Below, in pieces: positions 35,903-46,873 of a stretch of 64,000 bases of DNA; within the stretch, counting starts at the first letter, position 1; every line of letters begins with the position of its first letter. Source of the DNA: Roseiarcus sp963794155 (GTDB taxonomy: Bacteria > Pseudomonadota > Alphaproteobacteria > Rhizobiales > Beijerinckiaceae); the NCBI GenBank assembly GCA_963794155.1, contig CAWCCX010000016.1:62001-126000 (forward strand), in the 5' to 3' direction. The notes under the pieces are model-generated. The model was not told the DNA's origin. It was given only the letters and a program-made list of their open reading frames with translations, and ran no database searches. The position numbers were made by a program, and so were the translations under genes.

Positions 35903-35917
35903 ACCGAACCGTTCGGT
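35903..35917. promoter_or_regulatory. TetR operator, regulator-proximal
   Basis: ACCGAAC-C-GTTCGGT, a perfect palindrome with 7-base arms, 25 bases before the regulator start. The same 15 bases recur at 35968-35982. Two copies between divergent genes fit autorepression plus pump control. Confidence 0.85.
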
Positions 35918-35967
35918 TCGATTTTTCTTGCCATACCCCTCGATTTGCGCTATGTCAACAAAAATAG

Positions 35968-35982
35968 ACCGAACCGTTCGGT
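35968..35982. promoter_or_regulatory. TetR operator, pump-proximal
   Basis: A second exact copy of ACCGAAC-C-GTTCGGT, 31 bases before the emrA-like start, centre-to-centre 65 bases from the first copy. Binding here would block the pump promoter. Confidence 0.85.
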
Positions 35983-36013
35983 CATCGTTTGTTTTTCAGG
36001 GCGGATTTCCCAG

Positions 36014-37321
36014 ATGGTCGACAACCCCGGTGTCGCGGAGCCTGCCGCGGCGACTGTGTCGCGGGCGATGACGGCGCCCGCCTCTGCGGGCTTTCCCACG
36101 CCGACCGGGTCTTCCGGCGCGCTGGCGCATCCGCCTGCAGGCGGAGCGCCGCTTGCCAAGCCGGCCCCCGCCAAGCGCTCGGGCCTGCGGCGGTTCATCG
36201 TTCCGGTGCTGATCCTCGCCGCGCTCGGCTACGGCGGCAAGACGGCCTATGACTATTTCGTCGAGGGGCGCTTCCTCGTTTCGACCGACGACGCCTATGT
36301 CGGCGCCTTGACCTCGATCATCGCCGCCAAGGCGAGCGGTCACATCACCGAGGTTCCGGTCGTCCAGAACCAGGTCGTCCACAAGGGCGACCTTTTGGTC
36401 TCGATCGACGACGGCGACTACAAGAACGCAGTCGATGCAGCGCGGGCGCGCATCGGCACCCAGGACGCGACGGTCGAGCGGTTCGCCCGCCAGATCGACG
36501 CCCAGGGCGCGATCATAGCCCAGGCCGCAGCCCAGGCGACGGCGACGGGCGCGCAAGTGAAGAGCGCCGAGGCCGACGTCGAGCGGGCGGCCCTCGAATA
36601 TGACCGGTCGTACAAACTGGCGCAGACGAATTTCGGCTCACAGCAGCGCCTCGAGCAGGCCACCGCCGATCGCGACCGCACTCTGGCCGCGCTCGCCGCG
36701 GCCAGAGCGAGTGTGGCCTCGACCGCCGCGGCGCTCGACGGCGCCAAGGCCAATCTCGATGTGCTCAAGGCCCAGAAACTCGAGGCCTCGCAGCAGCGCA
36801 ACGAACTCGTCACGGCCTTGGAGATGGCCGAGCGCAACCTTTCGTTCACCCGCGTAGTCGCGCCGTTCGACGGCACGATCGGCAATGTCGCCGCCCATGT
36901 CGGCGACTTCGTGCAGCCGGGAACGAGGATGATGGCGCTCGTGCCCGTGAACGCCTCTTACGTTGACGCCAACTTCAAGGAGACCCAGCTCGGTGACATC
37001 AAGCCCGGCCAAAAGGTCGACGTCGCCATCGACGCGCTCGACGGGCGAGTGGTCGAAGGCATGGTGTCGTCGATTTCGCCGGCTTCAGGGGCTCAGTTCT
37101 CGCTGCTGCCGCCGGACAATGCGACCGGCAACTTCACCAAGGTCGTCCAGCGCGTCGCAGTGCGGGTCACCTTCCCCGAGGAGGTATTGAAGGACGTCAC
37201 GCTTCGGCCCGGCCTCTCGGTCGTCGCGACCGTCCACACCCGCGATCCAGACGCGCCGAAGCCGACCCTGCTCGGCGCGCTCGGGCTCGAAGCCCAGGGC
37301 GCCAAGAGCGAGAAGCCTTGA
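36014..37321 (+). CDS. HlyD family efflux adaptor (EmrA-like)
   Basis: A 435-residue membrane-fusion protein. After a Pro/Ala-rich cytosolic N-terminus comes one membrane helix (about 62-80, FIVPVLILAALGYGGKTAYD). Then the EmrA signature VSTDDAYVGALTSIIAAKASG, a long coiled-coil hairpin (about 140-290) and the closing half ERNLSFTRVVAPFDGTIGN. It works with the DHA2 transporter whose start overlaps its stop by four bases. The ATG at 36014 is preferred, as it lies beyond the operator. Under TetR control. Confidence 0.92.
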   Translation: MVDNPGVAEPAAATVSRAMTAPASAGFPTPTGSSGALAHPPAGGAPLAKPAPAKRSGLRRFIVPVLILAALGYGGKTAYDYFVEGRFLVSTDDAYVGALTSIIAAKASGHITEVPVVQNQVVHKGDLLVSIDDGDYKNAVDAARARIGTQDATVERFARQIDAQGAIIAQAAAQATATGAQVKSAEADVERAALEYDRSYKLAQTNFGSQQRLEQATADRDRTLAALAAARASVASTAAALDGAKANLDVLKAQKLEASQQRNELVTALEMAERNLSFTRVVAPFDGTIGNVAAHVGDFVQPGTRMMALVPVNASYVDANFKETQLGDIKPGQKVDVAIDALDGRVVEGMVSSISPASGAQFSLLPPDNATGNFTKVVQRVAVRVTFPEEVLKDVTLRPGLSVVATVHTRDPDAPKPTLLGALGLEAQGAKSEKP

Positions 37322-38934
37322 GCGACGCGGTCGCCGCCATACGGCCCGGCGGGTCGTCACCGGCCACCGACCTTGTCGTCGCCCCGGCAGCGGTCGCGCA
37401 GCGTAATTTCTCGCTTAAGCGAGTTGCGGCGTTCATCTTCATGGTGTTCGGGATGTTCATGGCGATCCTGGACATCCAGATCGTTTCGGCCTCGCTGTCA
37501 GAGATCCAGGCGGGACTATCCGCTTCGTCCGACGAAATCACCTGGGTCCAGACCAGCTATCTGGTCGCCGAAGTGATCATGATCCCGCTGTCGGGCTTTC
37601 TGTCACGGGTGGTGTCGACAAGGGTCATCTTCACGATTTCGGCCGGCGGCTTCACGCTCATGAGTTTCATGTGCGCTCACGCAAACTCGATCCAGGAGAT
37701 GATCCTCTGGCGGGCGCTGCAGGGCTTCATCGGCGGCGGCATGATCCCGACTGTGTTCGCCTCCGCGTTCACCATCTTTCCCCGCGACAAGCAGCCGTTC
37801 ATCGCCCCGATCATCGGCCTCGTCGCGACCCTTGCACCGACGATCGGGCCCACGGTCGGCGGCTATCTCACCGACTGGTTTTCCTGGCATTGGCTGTTCC
37901 TGGTCAATCTCGGCCCCGGCGTCATCGTCACCATCGCGGCCTGGCTCCTGATCGACTTCGACGAGCCCGACTATTCGCTCTTGGCCCATTTCGACTATGT
38001 CGGGCTGATCTCGATGGGCGGATTTCTCGGGGCGATGGAATATGCGCTCGAGGAAGGGCCGTCGAAGGACTGGTTCGAGAGCCAGCCGGTGACGATTGCG
38101 ATCCTGATCTCGGCTGTGAGCGGCGTTGTCTTCTTTTGGCGGATGGCGACCGCCCGCCAGCCGATTGTCGATCTGACCGCCTTCCGCGACCGAAATTTCT
38201 GGACCGGATCGATGTTCGCCTTCGTGCTCGGCATCGGACTCTACGGCCTCACTTACATCTACCCGGTCTATCTGGCGGTGGTGCGCGGCTACTCGTCGCT
38301 GATGATCGGCAAGACCATGTTCGTGACTGGCCTGTGCATGTTTTTCACCGCCCCGCTCGCCGGGCGGCTCATGAATCGCGTCGACCCGCGGATCATGATT
38401 GCGGCCGGGTTCGTCTCCTTCGCCGTCGGCACTTACCAGGCGTCGTTCGTCACCGTCGACTGGGACTTCTGGGAGCTTCTCTGGCCGCAGGTCTTCCGCG
38501 GCGTCGGCCTTATGCTGGCCATGGTGCCGATCAACAATCTCGCGCTCGGCACCATGCCGCCGCAGAAGATCAAGAACGCCTCTGGTCTCTTCAATCTGAT
38601 GCGAAACCTCGGCGGCGCGGTCGGCCTCGCCCTCATCAACACCCTGCTCGACAAGCGGATGGATCTGCATCTCGAGCGGCTGCGCGAGTCGGTGATCTGG
38701 GGACGCCGGGTGGTGGAGGACACGCTCGCCAACATGACCACGGCGATGGCCGCCCGCGGCTCCGACGCCCAGCTAGCGGCGACCCGCCAGCTCGCGCTGA
38801 TCGTGCGCCGGCAAGCCGAGGTTCTGGCGCTTGCCGACGTGTTCCTGGCGCTGACCGTCCTCTTCCTCGGCTGCGTGGGCCTTGCTGCGCTGATGCGCCG
38901 CCCGGTCGCCGCCGGGGGCCCAGGCGGGCATTAG
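37318..38934 (+). CDS. MFS drug transporter, DHA2 family (EmrB/QacA-like)
   Basis: A 538-residue transporter with about 14 membrane helices. Family motifs are MVFGMFMAILDIQIVSASLS (TM1), WVQTSYLVAEVIMIPLSGFL, RALQGFIGGGMIPTVFASAF (motif B region) and PTIGPTVGGYLTDWFSWHWL (motif C). It exports drugs by proton antiport through the EmrA-like adaptor. The start is TTG at 37318, overlapping the emrA-like stop in the order TTGA, which implies coupled translation. No outer-membrane factor gene is nearby. Confidence 0.93.
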   Translation: MSDAVAAIRPGGSSPATDLVVAPAAVAQRNFSLKRVAAFIFMVFGMFMAILDIQIVSASLSEIQAGLSASSDEITWVQTSYLVAEVIMIPLSGFLSRVVSTRVIFTISAGGFTLMSFMCAHANSIQEMILWRALQGFIGGGMIPTVFASAFTIFPRDKQPFIAPIIGLVATLAPTIGPTVGGYLTDWFSWHWLFLVNLGPGVIVTIAAWLLIDFDEPDYSLLAHFDYVGLISMGGFLGAMEYALEEGPSKDWFESQPVTIAILISAVSGVVFFWRMATARQPIVDLTAFRDRNFWTGSMFAFVLGIGLYGLTYIYPVYLAVVRGYSSLMIGKTMFVTGLCMFFTAPLAGRLMNRVDPRIMIAAGFVSFAVGTYQASFVTVDWDFWELLWPQVFRGVGLMLAMVPINNLALGTMPPQKIKNASGLFNLMRNLGGAVGLALINTLLDKRMDLHLERLRESVIWGRRVVEDTLANMTTAMAARGSDAQLAATRQLALIVRRQAEVLALADVFLALTVLFLGCVGLAALMRRPVAAGGPGGH

Positions 38935-39112
38935 AAGCGCCGCCGCCGCCCAACCCCGCGCCTCCCGCGCAGCTTACCAATCGGTAATGAACCCCAGAGC
39001 CGATTCCCCCGGATCGCCCTTGCGGAGGGGCGCCGTGCGGCCATATTATGAGGGACGGGCGCTTGTCTGGTCTCCCGGGCAGGCGCCGCATCCTTATCAC
39101 GAGGTTTCTCTC

Positions 39113-39883
39113 ATGTCCGACTATGACCGCTACGCCAACACGCGTTACGGCGCGGGGCCGGCACGGTCCGGCGTGGCTGTCGATCAAGGCCTCCGCGCCT
39201 ATATGATCGGCGTATACAACTACATGACCCTCGGGCTGGGCGTCACCGGGCTTGTCGCCTGGGCGGCGTTCCAGCTCGGCACGGTCCAGACGGAAGGCGG
39301 GCGCCTGGCGCTGACCGACTTCGGCCATGCGATCTATGTCTCGCCGCTGCGCTGGCTCATCGTGCTTTCGCCGCTGGCGCTGGTGTTCTGGCTCTCCGCC
39401 CGCATCAATTCGATGTCGGTGGCAACCGCCCGCAATGCCTTCATCGCCTTTGCAGCGCTTATCGGGCTCTCGATGTCGGCGCTGCTCGTGGTCTACACGG
39501 GAGCCTCGTTCGGGCGCGCGTTCTTCGCTACAGCGGCGGCCTTCGCGAGCCTCAGCCTCTACGGCTATACGACCCAGCGTAGCCTGTCGGCGATGGGCTC
39601 GTTCATGATGATGGGCGTTGTCGGCCTCATCATCGCGAGCCTGCTCAACGTCTTCCTGCTGCACAGCACCGGGCTTCAGTTCGGGCTGTCGATCCTCTGC
39701 GTCGTCATTTTCGCCGGGCTCACCGCGTGGGACACCCAGGCGATCAAGGAGATGTATTTCTCCGGCGACAGCTATGAAATGGCCCAGAAGAAGTCGATCC
39801 ACGGCGCGCTGCGCCTCTACCTCGACTTCATCAACATGTTCCAGGCCATCCTGATGCTGACCGGCTCGCAGCGCAACAACTGA
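39113..39883 (+). CDS. Bax inhibitor-1 (BI-1)/YccA family membrane protein
   Basis: A 256-residue protein with seven predicted membrane helices. Family features are QGLRAYMIGVYNYMTLGLGV at the start, LYGYTTQRSLSAMGSFMMMG, and GLTAWDTQAIKEMYFSG with the Asp pair region near the end, finishing ALRLYLDFINMFQAILMLTG. BI-1 proteins modulate membrane proteolysis and ion leak. The ATG at 39113 is used, with the upstream AT-rich leader GAGGTTTCTCTC. A hairpin terminator follows the gene. Confidence 0.93.
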   Translation: MSDYDRYANTRYGAGPARSGVAVDQGLRAYMIGVYNYMTLGLGVTGLVAWAAFQLGTVQTEGGRLALTDFGHAIYVSPLRWLIVLSPLALVFWLSARINSMSVATARNAFIAFAALIGLSMSALLVVYTGASFGRAFFATAAAFASLSLYGYTTQRSLSAMGSFMMMGVVGLIIASLLNVFLLHSTGLQFGLSILCVVIFAGLTAWDTQAIKEMYFSGDSYEMAQKKSIHGALRLYLDFINMFQAILMLTGSQRNN

Positions 39884-39914
39884 CATATCGTCGTCAATTT
39901 GACGATCTAGGTTC

Positions 39915-39951
39915 CCTCCGGCTCGCTGATCGCGGGCCGGAGGTTCTTTAG
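39915..39951 (+). terminator. Intrinsic terminator after the BI-1 gene
   Basis: CCTCCGGC (39915-39922) pairs with GCCGGAGG (39936-39943), an 8-base stem with a 13-base loop, followed by TTCTTTAG. It lies 32 bases after the stop. Confidence 0.8.
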
Positions 39952-39984
39952 TAAAAGCGATATTCCGTAGCGTGAGGAGGGGTC

Positions 39985-40464
39985 ATGAGTGCGCTTCGGG
40001 CCGCGGCGGCGGTCGCATCGTTGGCGCTTACCGGCGGCGTTCAGGCGGCCGAACTCAAGATCGTCGACGTCAAAGCCTACGCCTTCCTCGAACACGCGGG
40101 CAAACTATCGGACGATCTCGTCGGCAGCGGCGAGAGCCTGGTCGACGCGCCCAGGGGCGGCGCGCTGGGGGGCGACACGGCCACTGGCCTTCTCCTCGAC
40201 TTCACCTTCGAGGGCGACAAGAACGCCTCGCCCAAATATGCGACCGCGATCGTCGACCTGACCCAGACGGGTCATGCCGGCCAGCCGGTCGTCACTCACA
40301 AGGCGTTCACCAATTTCATCTTCGGCCCCGAGGGCGTCGAACATAAGGTCGTATTCCTGGAAGGAGCGATGTGCATGCCGCTCGCCATTCAGGTCCATGC
40401 CGGCAAAACCCAAAAGTCAGCGAAGCTCGATCTTTCATGCACGGAAGTTCGCGCCGAGAAGTGA
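39985..40464 (+). CDS. Exported protein of unknown function
   Basis: A 159-residue protein with a clear signal peptide (MSALRAAAAVASLALTGGV, cleavage after QAA). The mature part is acidic and probably all-beta (LKIVDVKAYAFLEHAGKLSD ... GLLLDFTFEGDKNASPKYAT ... EHKVVFLEGAMCMPLAIQVH), with two cysteines (residues about 132 and 153) that could form a disulfide. I do not recognise the family. It has its own GAGGAGG ribosome site and is convergent with dapB, 19 bases apart. Confidence 0.8.
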   Translation: MSALRAAAAVASLALTGGVQAAELKIVDVKAYAFLEHAGKLSDDLVGSGESLVDAPRGGALGGDTATGLLLDFTFEGDKNASPKYATAIVDLTQTGHAGQPVVTHKAFTNFIFGPEGVEHKVVFLEGAMCMPLAIQVHAGKTQKSAKLDLSCTEVRAEK

Positions 40465-40483
40465 CAGCGGTCGGGCCGGCGGC

Positions 40484-41299
40484 TCAGTCGTCGCCGAGGC
40501 CGAGCACATCCGCCATCGCATAGAGTCCGGGCTTGCGCCCGTTGGCCCACACAGCCGCGTACAGCGCGCCGCGGGCGAACACCGCCCGATCCTCGGCGTG
40601 ATGGCTGAGAACCACCCGTTCGCCTTCGCCGGCGAAGATGACGCTGTGATCGCCGACGACCGTGCCGCCGCGCAGCGCGGCGAAGCCGATATCGCCCCTG
40701 CGGCGCGCGCCGGTCACGCCATCGCGCGCGCGCGCCGCATGGTCCTTGAGCGAGAGCCCTCGCCCCTCAGCCGCCGCCTGGCCAAGCAGAAGCGCGGTGC
40801 CCGAGGGGGCGTCGACCTTCATCCGATGATGCATCTCGACGATCTCGATGTCGAAATCATCGGCGAGCGCCGACGCCGCGCGTCGCGTCAGCGCCGCGAG
40901 AAGATTGACGCCCATGCTCATGTTGCCCGAACGCACGATCGGGGCGTGGCGCGCCGCCGCGTCGATTCTGTCGAGATCGTCGTCGCTCAGCCCGGTCGTG
41001 CCGATCACATCGGCGATCCGCGCCTGCGCGGCGAGCCCTGCGAGCTCGACGCTCGCGGCGGGCGAAGAGAAGTCGATGATCGCATCGGCTTCGATGAGGA
41101 GCGGCAAAGGGTCGGCGACGATCGCAAGGCCGCTCGCGGGGCAGCCCGCCAGCAACGCCGGATCGGCGCCAAGCCAGGGCGAGTCCGGGCGCTCGAGCGC
41201 GCCGGTCAGCTTGAGCCCGTCCCGCTCATGGATCGTCCTTACGACCATGCGCCCCATGCGGCCTGCGGCGCCGCTGACGATCAGCCTCATCTCGGCCAT
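40484..41299 (-). CDS. dapB: 4-hydroxy-tetrahydrodipicolinate reductase
   Basis: A 271-residue enzyme of lysine and diaminopimelate synthesis. The Rossmann start is MRLIVSGAAGRMGRMVVRTI (GxxGxxG), then IIDFSSPAASVELAGLA, the catalytic segment IVEMHHRMKVDAPSGTALLL with the His pair and Lys, and GDHSVIFAGEGERVVLSHHA. Complete length. It is last in a row of minus-strand genes after the DUF1330 and pyrF genes. Confidence 0.96.
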   Translation of the reverse strand: MAEMRLIVSGAAGRMGRMVVRTIHERDGLKLTGALERPDSPWLGADPALLAGCPASGLAIVADPLPLLIEADAIIDFSSPAASVELAGLAAQARIADVIGTTGLSDDDLDRIDAAARHAPIVRSGNMSMGVNLLAALTRRAASALADDFDIEIVEMHHRMKVDAPSGTALLLGQAAAEGRGLSLKDHAARARDGVTGARRRGDIGFAALRGGTVVGDHSVIFAGEGERVVLSHHAEDRAVFARGALYAAVWANGRKPGLYAMADVLGLGDD

Positions 41300-41313
41300 T
41301 CAATCCCTCGAGC

Positions 41314-41910
41314 TCAGCCTGGCTGCGGGCCGTCGTAGCCTTCGGCGATGATGAGATCCACCGCCGACGCGGCGTCGCGCAATTTCGCCGCAGCGCGATA
41401 TTCTTCCGAATCATGGCAGGCGAGCGCGGTCTCGTAGTCGCGAAACTCGATGACGACGTTGCGCGCCGGCGCCTTGCCCCGAGTGACGAGATGCTTTCCG
41501 CCGCGGACCAGGAAGCGGGCGCCGAATTTGGCGAACGCGGCCGCGTTCGCCTTGACATATTGCTGGTAGACTTCGGGATCGCGCACATCGACATGGACAA
41601 TCCAGTAGCCTTTCGGCATCGTCAGAACTCCCTCGACCAGAACCATTTCGATTTCCGCGGCGCCCTCGCGCAGCTTGCGCGCCGCCTGATATTGCTCGGA
41701 ATGGAAGTAGCGGCGGGCCGCTTCGTAGCTCTCGAACTCGAGCACGACATTGCGACCGCGCGCCTTGCCTTCCAGCGCCTCGCTGCGCCCGCCGCGCGCG
41801 AGCGGCTTGCCGCCGTGGTCGGCGATCGCCTTGGTCGCAGCCGCGGCGTAGCGCGCATAGGCGTCGGGATTGAGGACATCGACGCGCGAAATGACATAGC
41901 CCTTCGACAT
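41314..41910 (-). CDS. Tandem DUF1330 protein
   Basis: A 198-residue protein made of two DUF1330 units: residues 1-95 (MSKGYVISRVDVLNPDAYAR ... GRNVVLEFESYEAARRYFHS) and 98-192 (MPKGYWIVHVDVRDPEVYQQ ... ARNVVIEFRDYETALACHDS). Each is a ferredoxin-like fold of about 95 residues normally encoded alone. The second unit keeps its own ATG (VLTMPKGYW), so this looks like a fusion of two tandem genes. Function unknown. It lies between pyrF and dapB, where a DUF1330 gene is usual in this order. Confidence 0.9.
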   Translation of the reverse strand: MSKGYVISRVDVLNPDAYARYAAAATKAIADHGGKPLARGGRSEALEGKARGRNVVLEFESYEAARRYFHSEQYQAARKLREGAAEIEMVLVEGVLTMPKGYWIVHVDVRDPEVYQQYVKANAAAFAKFGARFLVRGGKHLVTRGKAPARNVVIEFRDYETALACHDSEEYRAAAKLRDAASAVDLIIAEGYDGPQPG

Positions 41911-41961
41911 GGCGGCTCCTTCAATGGCGGGCGTGCGAGCCTAGCGTGGCCTCACGCCCGA

Positions 41962-42666
41962 TCAAGAGATCGCTCTTTCGATTTCGGCGACGACCGCCTC
42001 GGCGGCTGCCCGAGGGTCCGGGGCCTGGGTCACCGGACGGCCGATAACGAGGTAATCGGCGCCGCTCCGGATCGCCTCGGCGGGCGAGGCGACGCGCTTC
42101 TGGTCGCCGGCCGCGGCGCCCGCTGGCCGAATCCCCGGGGTGACGAGAAGCATCTTCTGGCCGACGGTCTGGCGCAGCATCGCCGCCTCGGCGGCGCTCG
42201 ACACCAGCCCGTCAGCGCCGAGCTCAAGCGCCTGCTCGGCGCGCCGCTTCGCCGTCTCGATCACGCCGAAGCGGTAGAGAGCATCGAAAAGATCATCGTC
42301 GTCGTACGAGGTCAGGACGGTGACCGCCAGGACTTGCATTCCCGAGCCTTTCGCTCCGGCGACAGCAGCGCGCATCGTCTGCGGGTAGGCGTGCACGGTC
42401 AGAAATCTCGCGCCCAGTTTCGCCGCCTGCGCCGTCGCCCGTTCGACGGTGTTCGGGATGTCGTGCAGCTTGAGGTCGAGAAAGACCTGCTTGCCGGCCG
42501 AAGACAGCTCGGGCGCGAGCTTCAGCCCGCCACCGTAGGCGAGCTCCATGCCGATCTTATAGACCATCGCGGCGTCACCGATCCGGTCGACGAGATCGCG
42601 CGCCTCGCCGACATCGGGCGTATCGAGTGCGACGATCAATCTTTCGCGGGGCTTGAGAGCGGTCAC
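41962..42666 (-). CDS. pyrF: Orotidine 5'-phosphate decarboxylase
   Basis: A 234-residue TIM-barrel enzyme making UMP in pyrimidine synthesis. Visible are LIVALDTPDVGEARDLVDRI, the catalytic VFLDLKLHDIPNTVERA (Asp-Lys-x-x-Asp), LVTPGIRPAG and GADYLVIGRPVTQAPDP. The start is GTG at 42666, giving VTALKPRERLIVALD. It overlaps the stop of the methyltransferase gene upstream in the arrangement GTGA, so translation is coupled. Confidence 0.95.
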   Translation of the reverse strand: MTALKPRERLIVALDTPDVGEARDLVDRIGDAAMVYKIGMELAYGGGLKLAPELSSAGKQVFLDLKLHDIPNTVERATAQAAKLGARFLTVHAYPQTMRAAVAGAKGSGMQVLAVTVLTSYDDDDLFDALYRFGVIETAKRRAEQALELGADGLVSSAAEAAMLRQTVGQKMLLVTPGIRPAGAAAGDQKRVASPAEAIRSGADYLVIGRPVTQAPDPRAAAEAVVAEIERAIS

Positions 42667-43292
42667 CACACGGAACCCCCGGCCGCACGGGTTTTGAGCC
42701 GATAGGTCCACACGAAGGCGGGCGGCAGATTGAGCAGGATCGGCCGCGAGCGAACCGCCGCATAGCGATTGGCCCAAGCCTCGCGAGGAATGGGCGACAG
42801 GAGACCGTAGGTGAACTGGACGAACAGACCGGCGGGCCCCATCAGCGCGAAGGCGTCGCCGATGAGCTTTTCGCGCCGCTCAGGCGGCTGATTGAGGAGC
42901 GGCAGGCTGGAGACGACGGCGGCGACCGGCCGGCCCGCGAGTTCAGCGAGCGCGCCCGGCAGATCATAGGCGTCGCCCTCGATCACCTTGGCGGGCGCGA
43001 AGCGCTGCCTCAGAAGCCGGCAAAACCCGGAATCGTATTCGATGAGCACCAGTCGCTCGCGCGCGACGCCGGTTTCGATCAAAGACCGGGTCACCGGGCC
43101 AGTGCCGGGCCCAAGCTCGACGATGAGCCCATGCGCCGGGGGACCGGCCGCCGCCGCCATCGCCCGCGCCAGCGCTCGCCCCGACGGCGCGACCGCGCCG
43201 GTGAGCCGCGGCGCGACGATGAGCGATCTGAGAAAACGGGCGCTATCGGCGAGCCCTCGCCGATCCGGTTTGTCTAGCGCTTGACCCCGCAT
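42663..43292 (-). CDS. SAM-dependent methyltransferase, PmtA (phospholipid N-methyltransferase) type
   Basis: A 209-residue class I methyltransferase. After an N-terminal SARFLRSLIVAPRLTGAVAP, typical of the PmtA group, come motif I LIVELGPGTGPVTRSLIETG, motif II LVLIEYDSGFCRLLRQRF, and AVVSSLPLLNQPPERREKLI at the active-site position where PmtA has SGLPLLN-like sequence. It may methylate phosphatidylethanolamine toward phosphatidylcholine; a related protein or RNA methylase cannot be ruled out. It sits between dnaJ and pyrF. Confidence 0.8.
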   Translation of the reverse strand: MRGQALDKPDRRGLADSARFLRSLIVAPRLTGAVAPSGRALARAMAAAAGPPAHGLIVELGPGTGPVTRSLIETGVARERLVLIEYDSGFCRLLRQRFAPAKVIEGDAYDLPGALAELAGRPVAAVVSSLPLLNQPPERREKLIGDAFALMGPAGLFVQFTYGLLSPIPREAWANRYAAVRSRPILLNLPPAFVWTYRLKTRAAGGSVW

Positions 43293-43372
43293 TCCCGCTC
43301 CGCGGATGAGCGACGAGCCCTCGGCGCCGTCGGGCGCTTATATCGAGCCGGTTCCGGCCTGGCAAAGGCGAC

Positions 43373-44488
43373 TCAGCCGCGGCCCTCGAAAAACTCCTTC
43401 ATCTTGGCGAAGAAGCCGGCGCTTTCCGGGTGGGTCTTGTGCGAGGATTCGGCGGCGAATTCGGCCAGGAGCTCGCGCTGGCGGCGGGTCAGGTTTTGCG
43501 GCGTCTCGACATTGAGCTGCACGAAGAGATCGCCCGAATCGCGCGATCGCAGGACCGGCATGCCTTTGCCTCGCAGCCTCAATTGGCGCCCGGATTGCGC
43601 GCCCTCGGGAACGCTGACCCTGGTCTCGGTCCCGTCGAGCGTCCTGACCGAGAATTCGCCGCCGAGCGCCCCCTGCACCATCGAGATCGGCACCCGGCAA
43701 TAGAGATCGGCCCCGTCGCGCTGGAAGATCGCGTGCGGTTTGACACTGAGAAAAATGTAGAGGTCGCCCGCCGGCCCACCCCGCATCCCCGCTTCGCCCT
43801 CGCCGGTCAGCCGAATGCGCGTGCCGTCTTCGACGCCGGCGGGAACGTTGACCGACAGCGTACGCTCCCTGGTCACCCGGCCGGAGCCGGCGCATTTGTC
43901 GCAAGGGTTCTCGATCGTCTGCCCGCGCCCGTGACAGGACGGGCAGGTCCGCTCGATGGCGAAGAAGCCCTGCTGCGCCCGCACCCGCCCATGGCCGCCG
44001 CAGGTCTTGCAGCTCACGGGCTTGGAGCCCGCGCGCGCGCCCGAGCCGGCGCAGGCTTCGCAGGCGATCGAGGTCGGCATGCGGACGGTTGCGGTCTTGC
44101 CGCGAAACGCCTCTTCAAGGGTGATCTCGAGATTGTAGCGCAGATCGGCGCCGCGCTCGCGGCCCGAGGACTGGCGGCCGCGCCGCCCGCCCATCATGTC
44201 GCCGAACAGATCGTCGAAGATGTCGGACATCGAGGCGGCAAAGCCGTCGTTCATGCCGCTCGGATCGAACGCGGCGTGACCATAGCGATCGTAGGCCGCG
44301 CGCTTCTGGGCGTCCGACAGGTGCTGATAGGCTTCGTTCAGCTCCTTAAACCGCGCCTCGGCCTGCTTGTCGCCCGGATGCCGGTCGGGATGACACTGCA
44401 TCGCCGCCTTGCGAAAGGCGGACTTCAATTCAGCGTCACTCGCCGTTTTGGAAACGCCCAGAGTTTCGTAGAAATCGCGCTTGCCCAT
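43373..44488 (-). CDS. dnaJ: Chaperone DnaJ
   Basis: A 371-residue Hsp40. The J domain (4-70) has the HPD triplet in CHPDRHPGDK. A short Gly-rich stretch follows with MGGRRGRQSSGRERG. Four zinc motifs are present: CEACAGSG, CKTCGGHG, CPSCHGRG and CDKCAGSG. The C-terminal client domain ends with FFAKMKEFFEGRG. It activates the DnaK ATPase and lies 173 bases downstream of dnaK on the same strand. The gap holds a GGCCG/CGGCC hairpin but no gene. Confidence 0.96.
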   Translation of the reverse strand: MGKRDFYETLGVSKTASDAELKSAFRKAAMQCHPDRHPGDKQAEARFKELNEAYQHLSDAQKRAAYDRYGHAAFDPSGMNDGFAASMSDIFDDLFGDMMGGRRGRQSSGRERGADLRYNLEITLEEAFRGKTATVRMPTSIACEACAGSGARAGSKPVSCKTCGGHGRVRAQQGFFAIERTCPSCHGRGQTIENPCDKCAGSGRVTRERTLSVNVPAGVEDGTRIRLTGEGEAGMRGGPAGDLYIFLSVKPHAIFQRDGADLYCRVPISMVQGALGGEFSVRTLDGTETRVSVPEGAQSGRQLRLRGKGMPVLRSRDSGDLFVQLNVETPQNLTRRQRELLAEFAAESSHKTHPESAGFFAKMKEFFEGRG

Positions 44489-44661
44489 CGTTCAGCGCGC
44501 CCGCAGCCTATGCATGCCTCAGACCTGCTTCTCCCGCGCCGCTTCCTTGCGCATCGGCCGGTTGGATCTTCGCCGTTTCGGCGACAGCCAAGTCTCCGCC
44601 CGCCATCGCGGCGTCCCCCAACAGCGAGGCCGGCCGTTTGTAGGCGGCCGACGTCTTTCGT

Positions 44662-46578
<1,917 letters not shown>

Positions 46579-46751
46579 ATCTTTCCCCTGTTCCTTCGCG
46601 GGACCGCCAGGCCCCAAAGCGGCCGAGCTTTCAGGAAGCATTCCGCCGCGCCCTTTAAGCCGTCGGCCTCGCTCTTCCGATCCCCGTTTCTCAACGCCAG
46701 ATTTCCGCTGGTACGGCGCGATTTCGCGCCCGAACCTGCCAGTCGGGGCGT

Positions 46752-46780
46752 ATATAGGTGGGGCGATTTGGCGGCGCAAG
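46752..46780 (-). promoter_or_regulatory. Sigma-32 (heat-shock) promoter of dnaK
   Basis: On the minus strand CTTG (46780-46777) is followed by 18 bases and CCTATAT (46758-46752). This fits the alphaproteobacterial RpoH pattern CTTG-N17/18-CYTATNT. It lies about 174 bases before the dnaK ATG, leaving a long leader. Confidence 0.75.
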
Positions 46781-46873
46781 GCGCGCAAGCGGCGGATTCT
46801 TCAAGCTTTGAGCCGGCTCATCCGCGCCGCAGAGCGGCTTCCCCTTTTTCCTGATCGCTTCTAGAGTTCGCGC

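Noticed and set aside
44489..44661. Hairpin GGCCG/CGGCC between dnaK and dnaJ as a terminator
   Set aside because: Only five pairs and no T-run; dnaJ is expected to be transcribed with dnaK.
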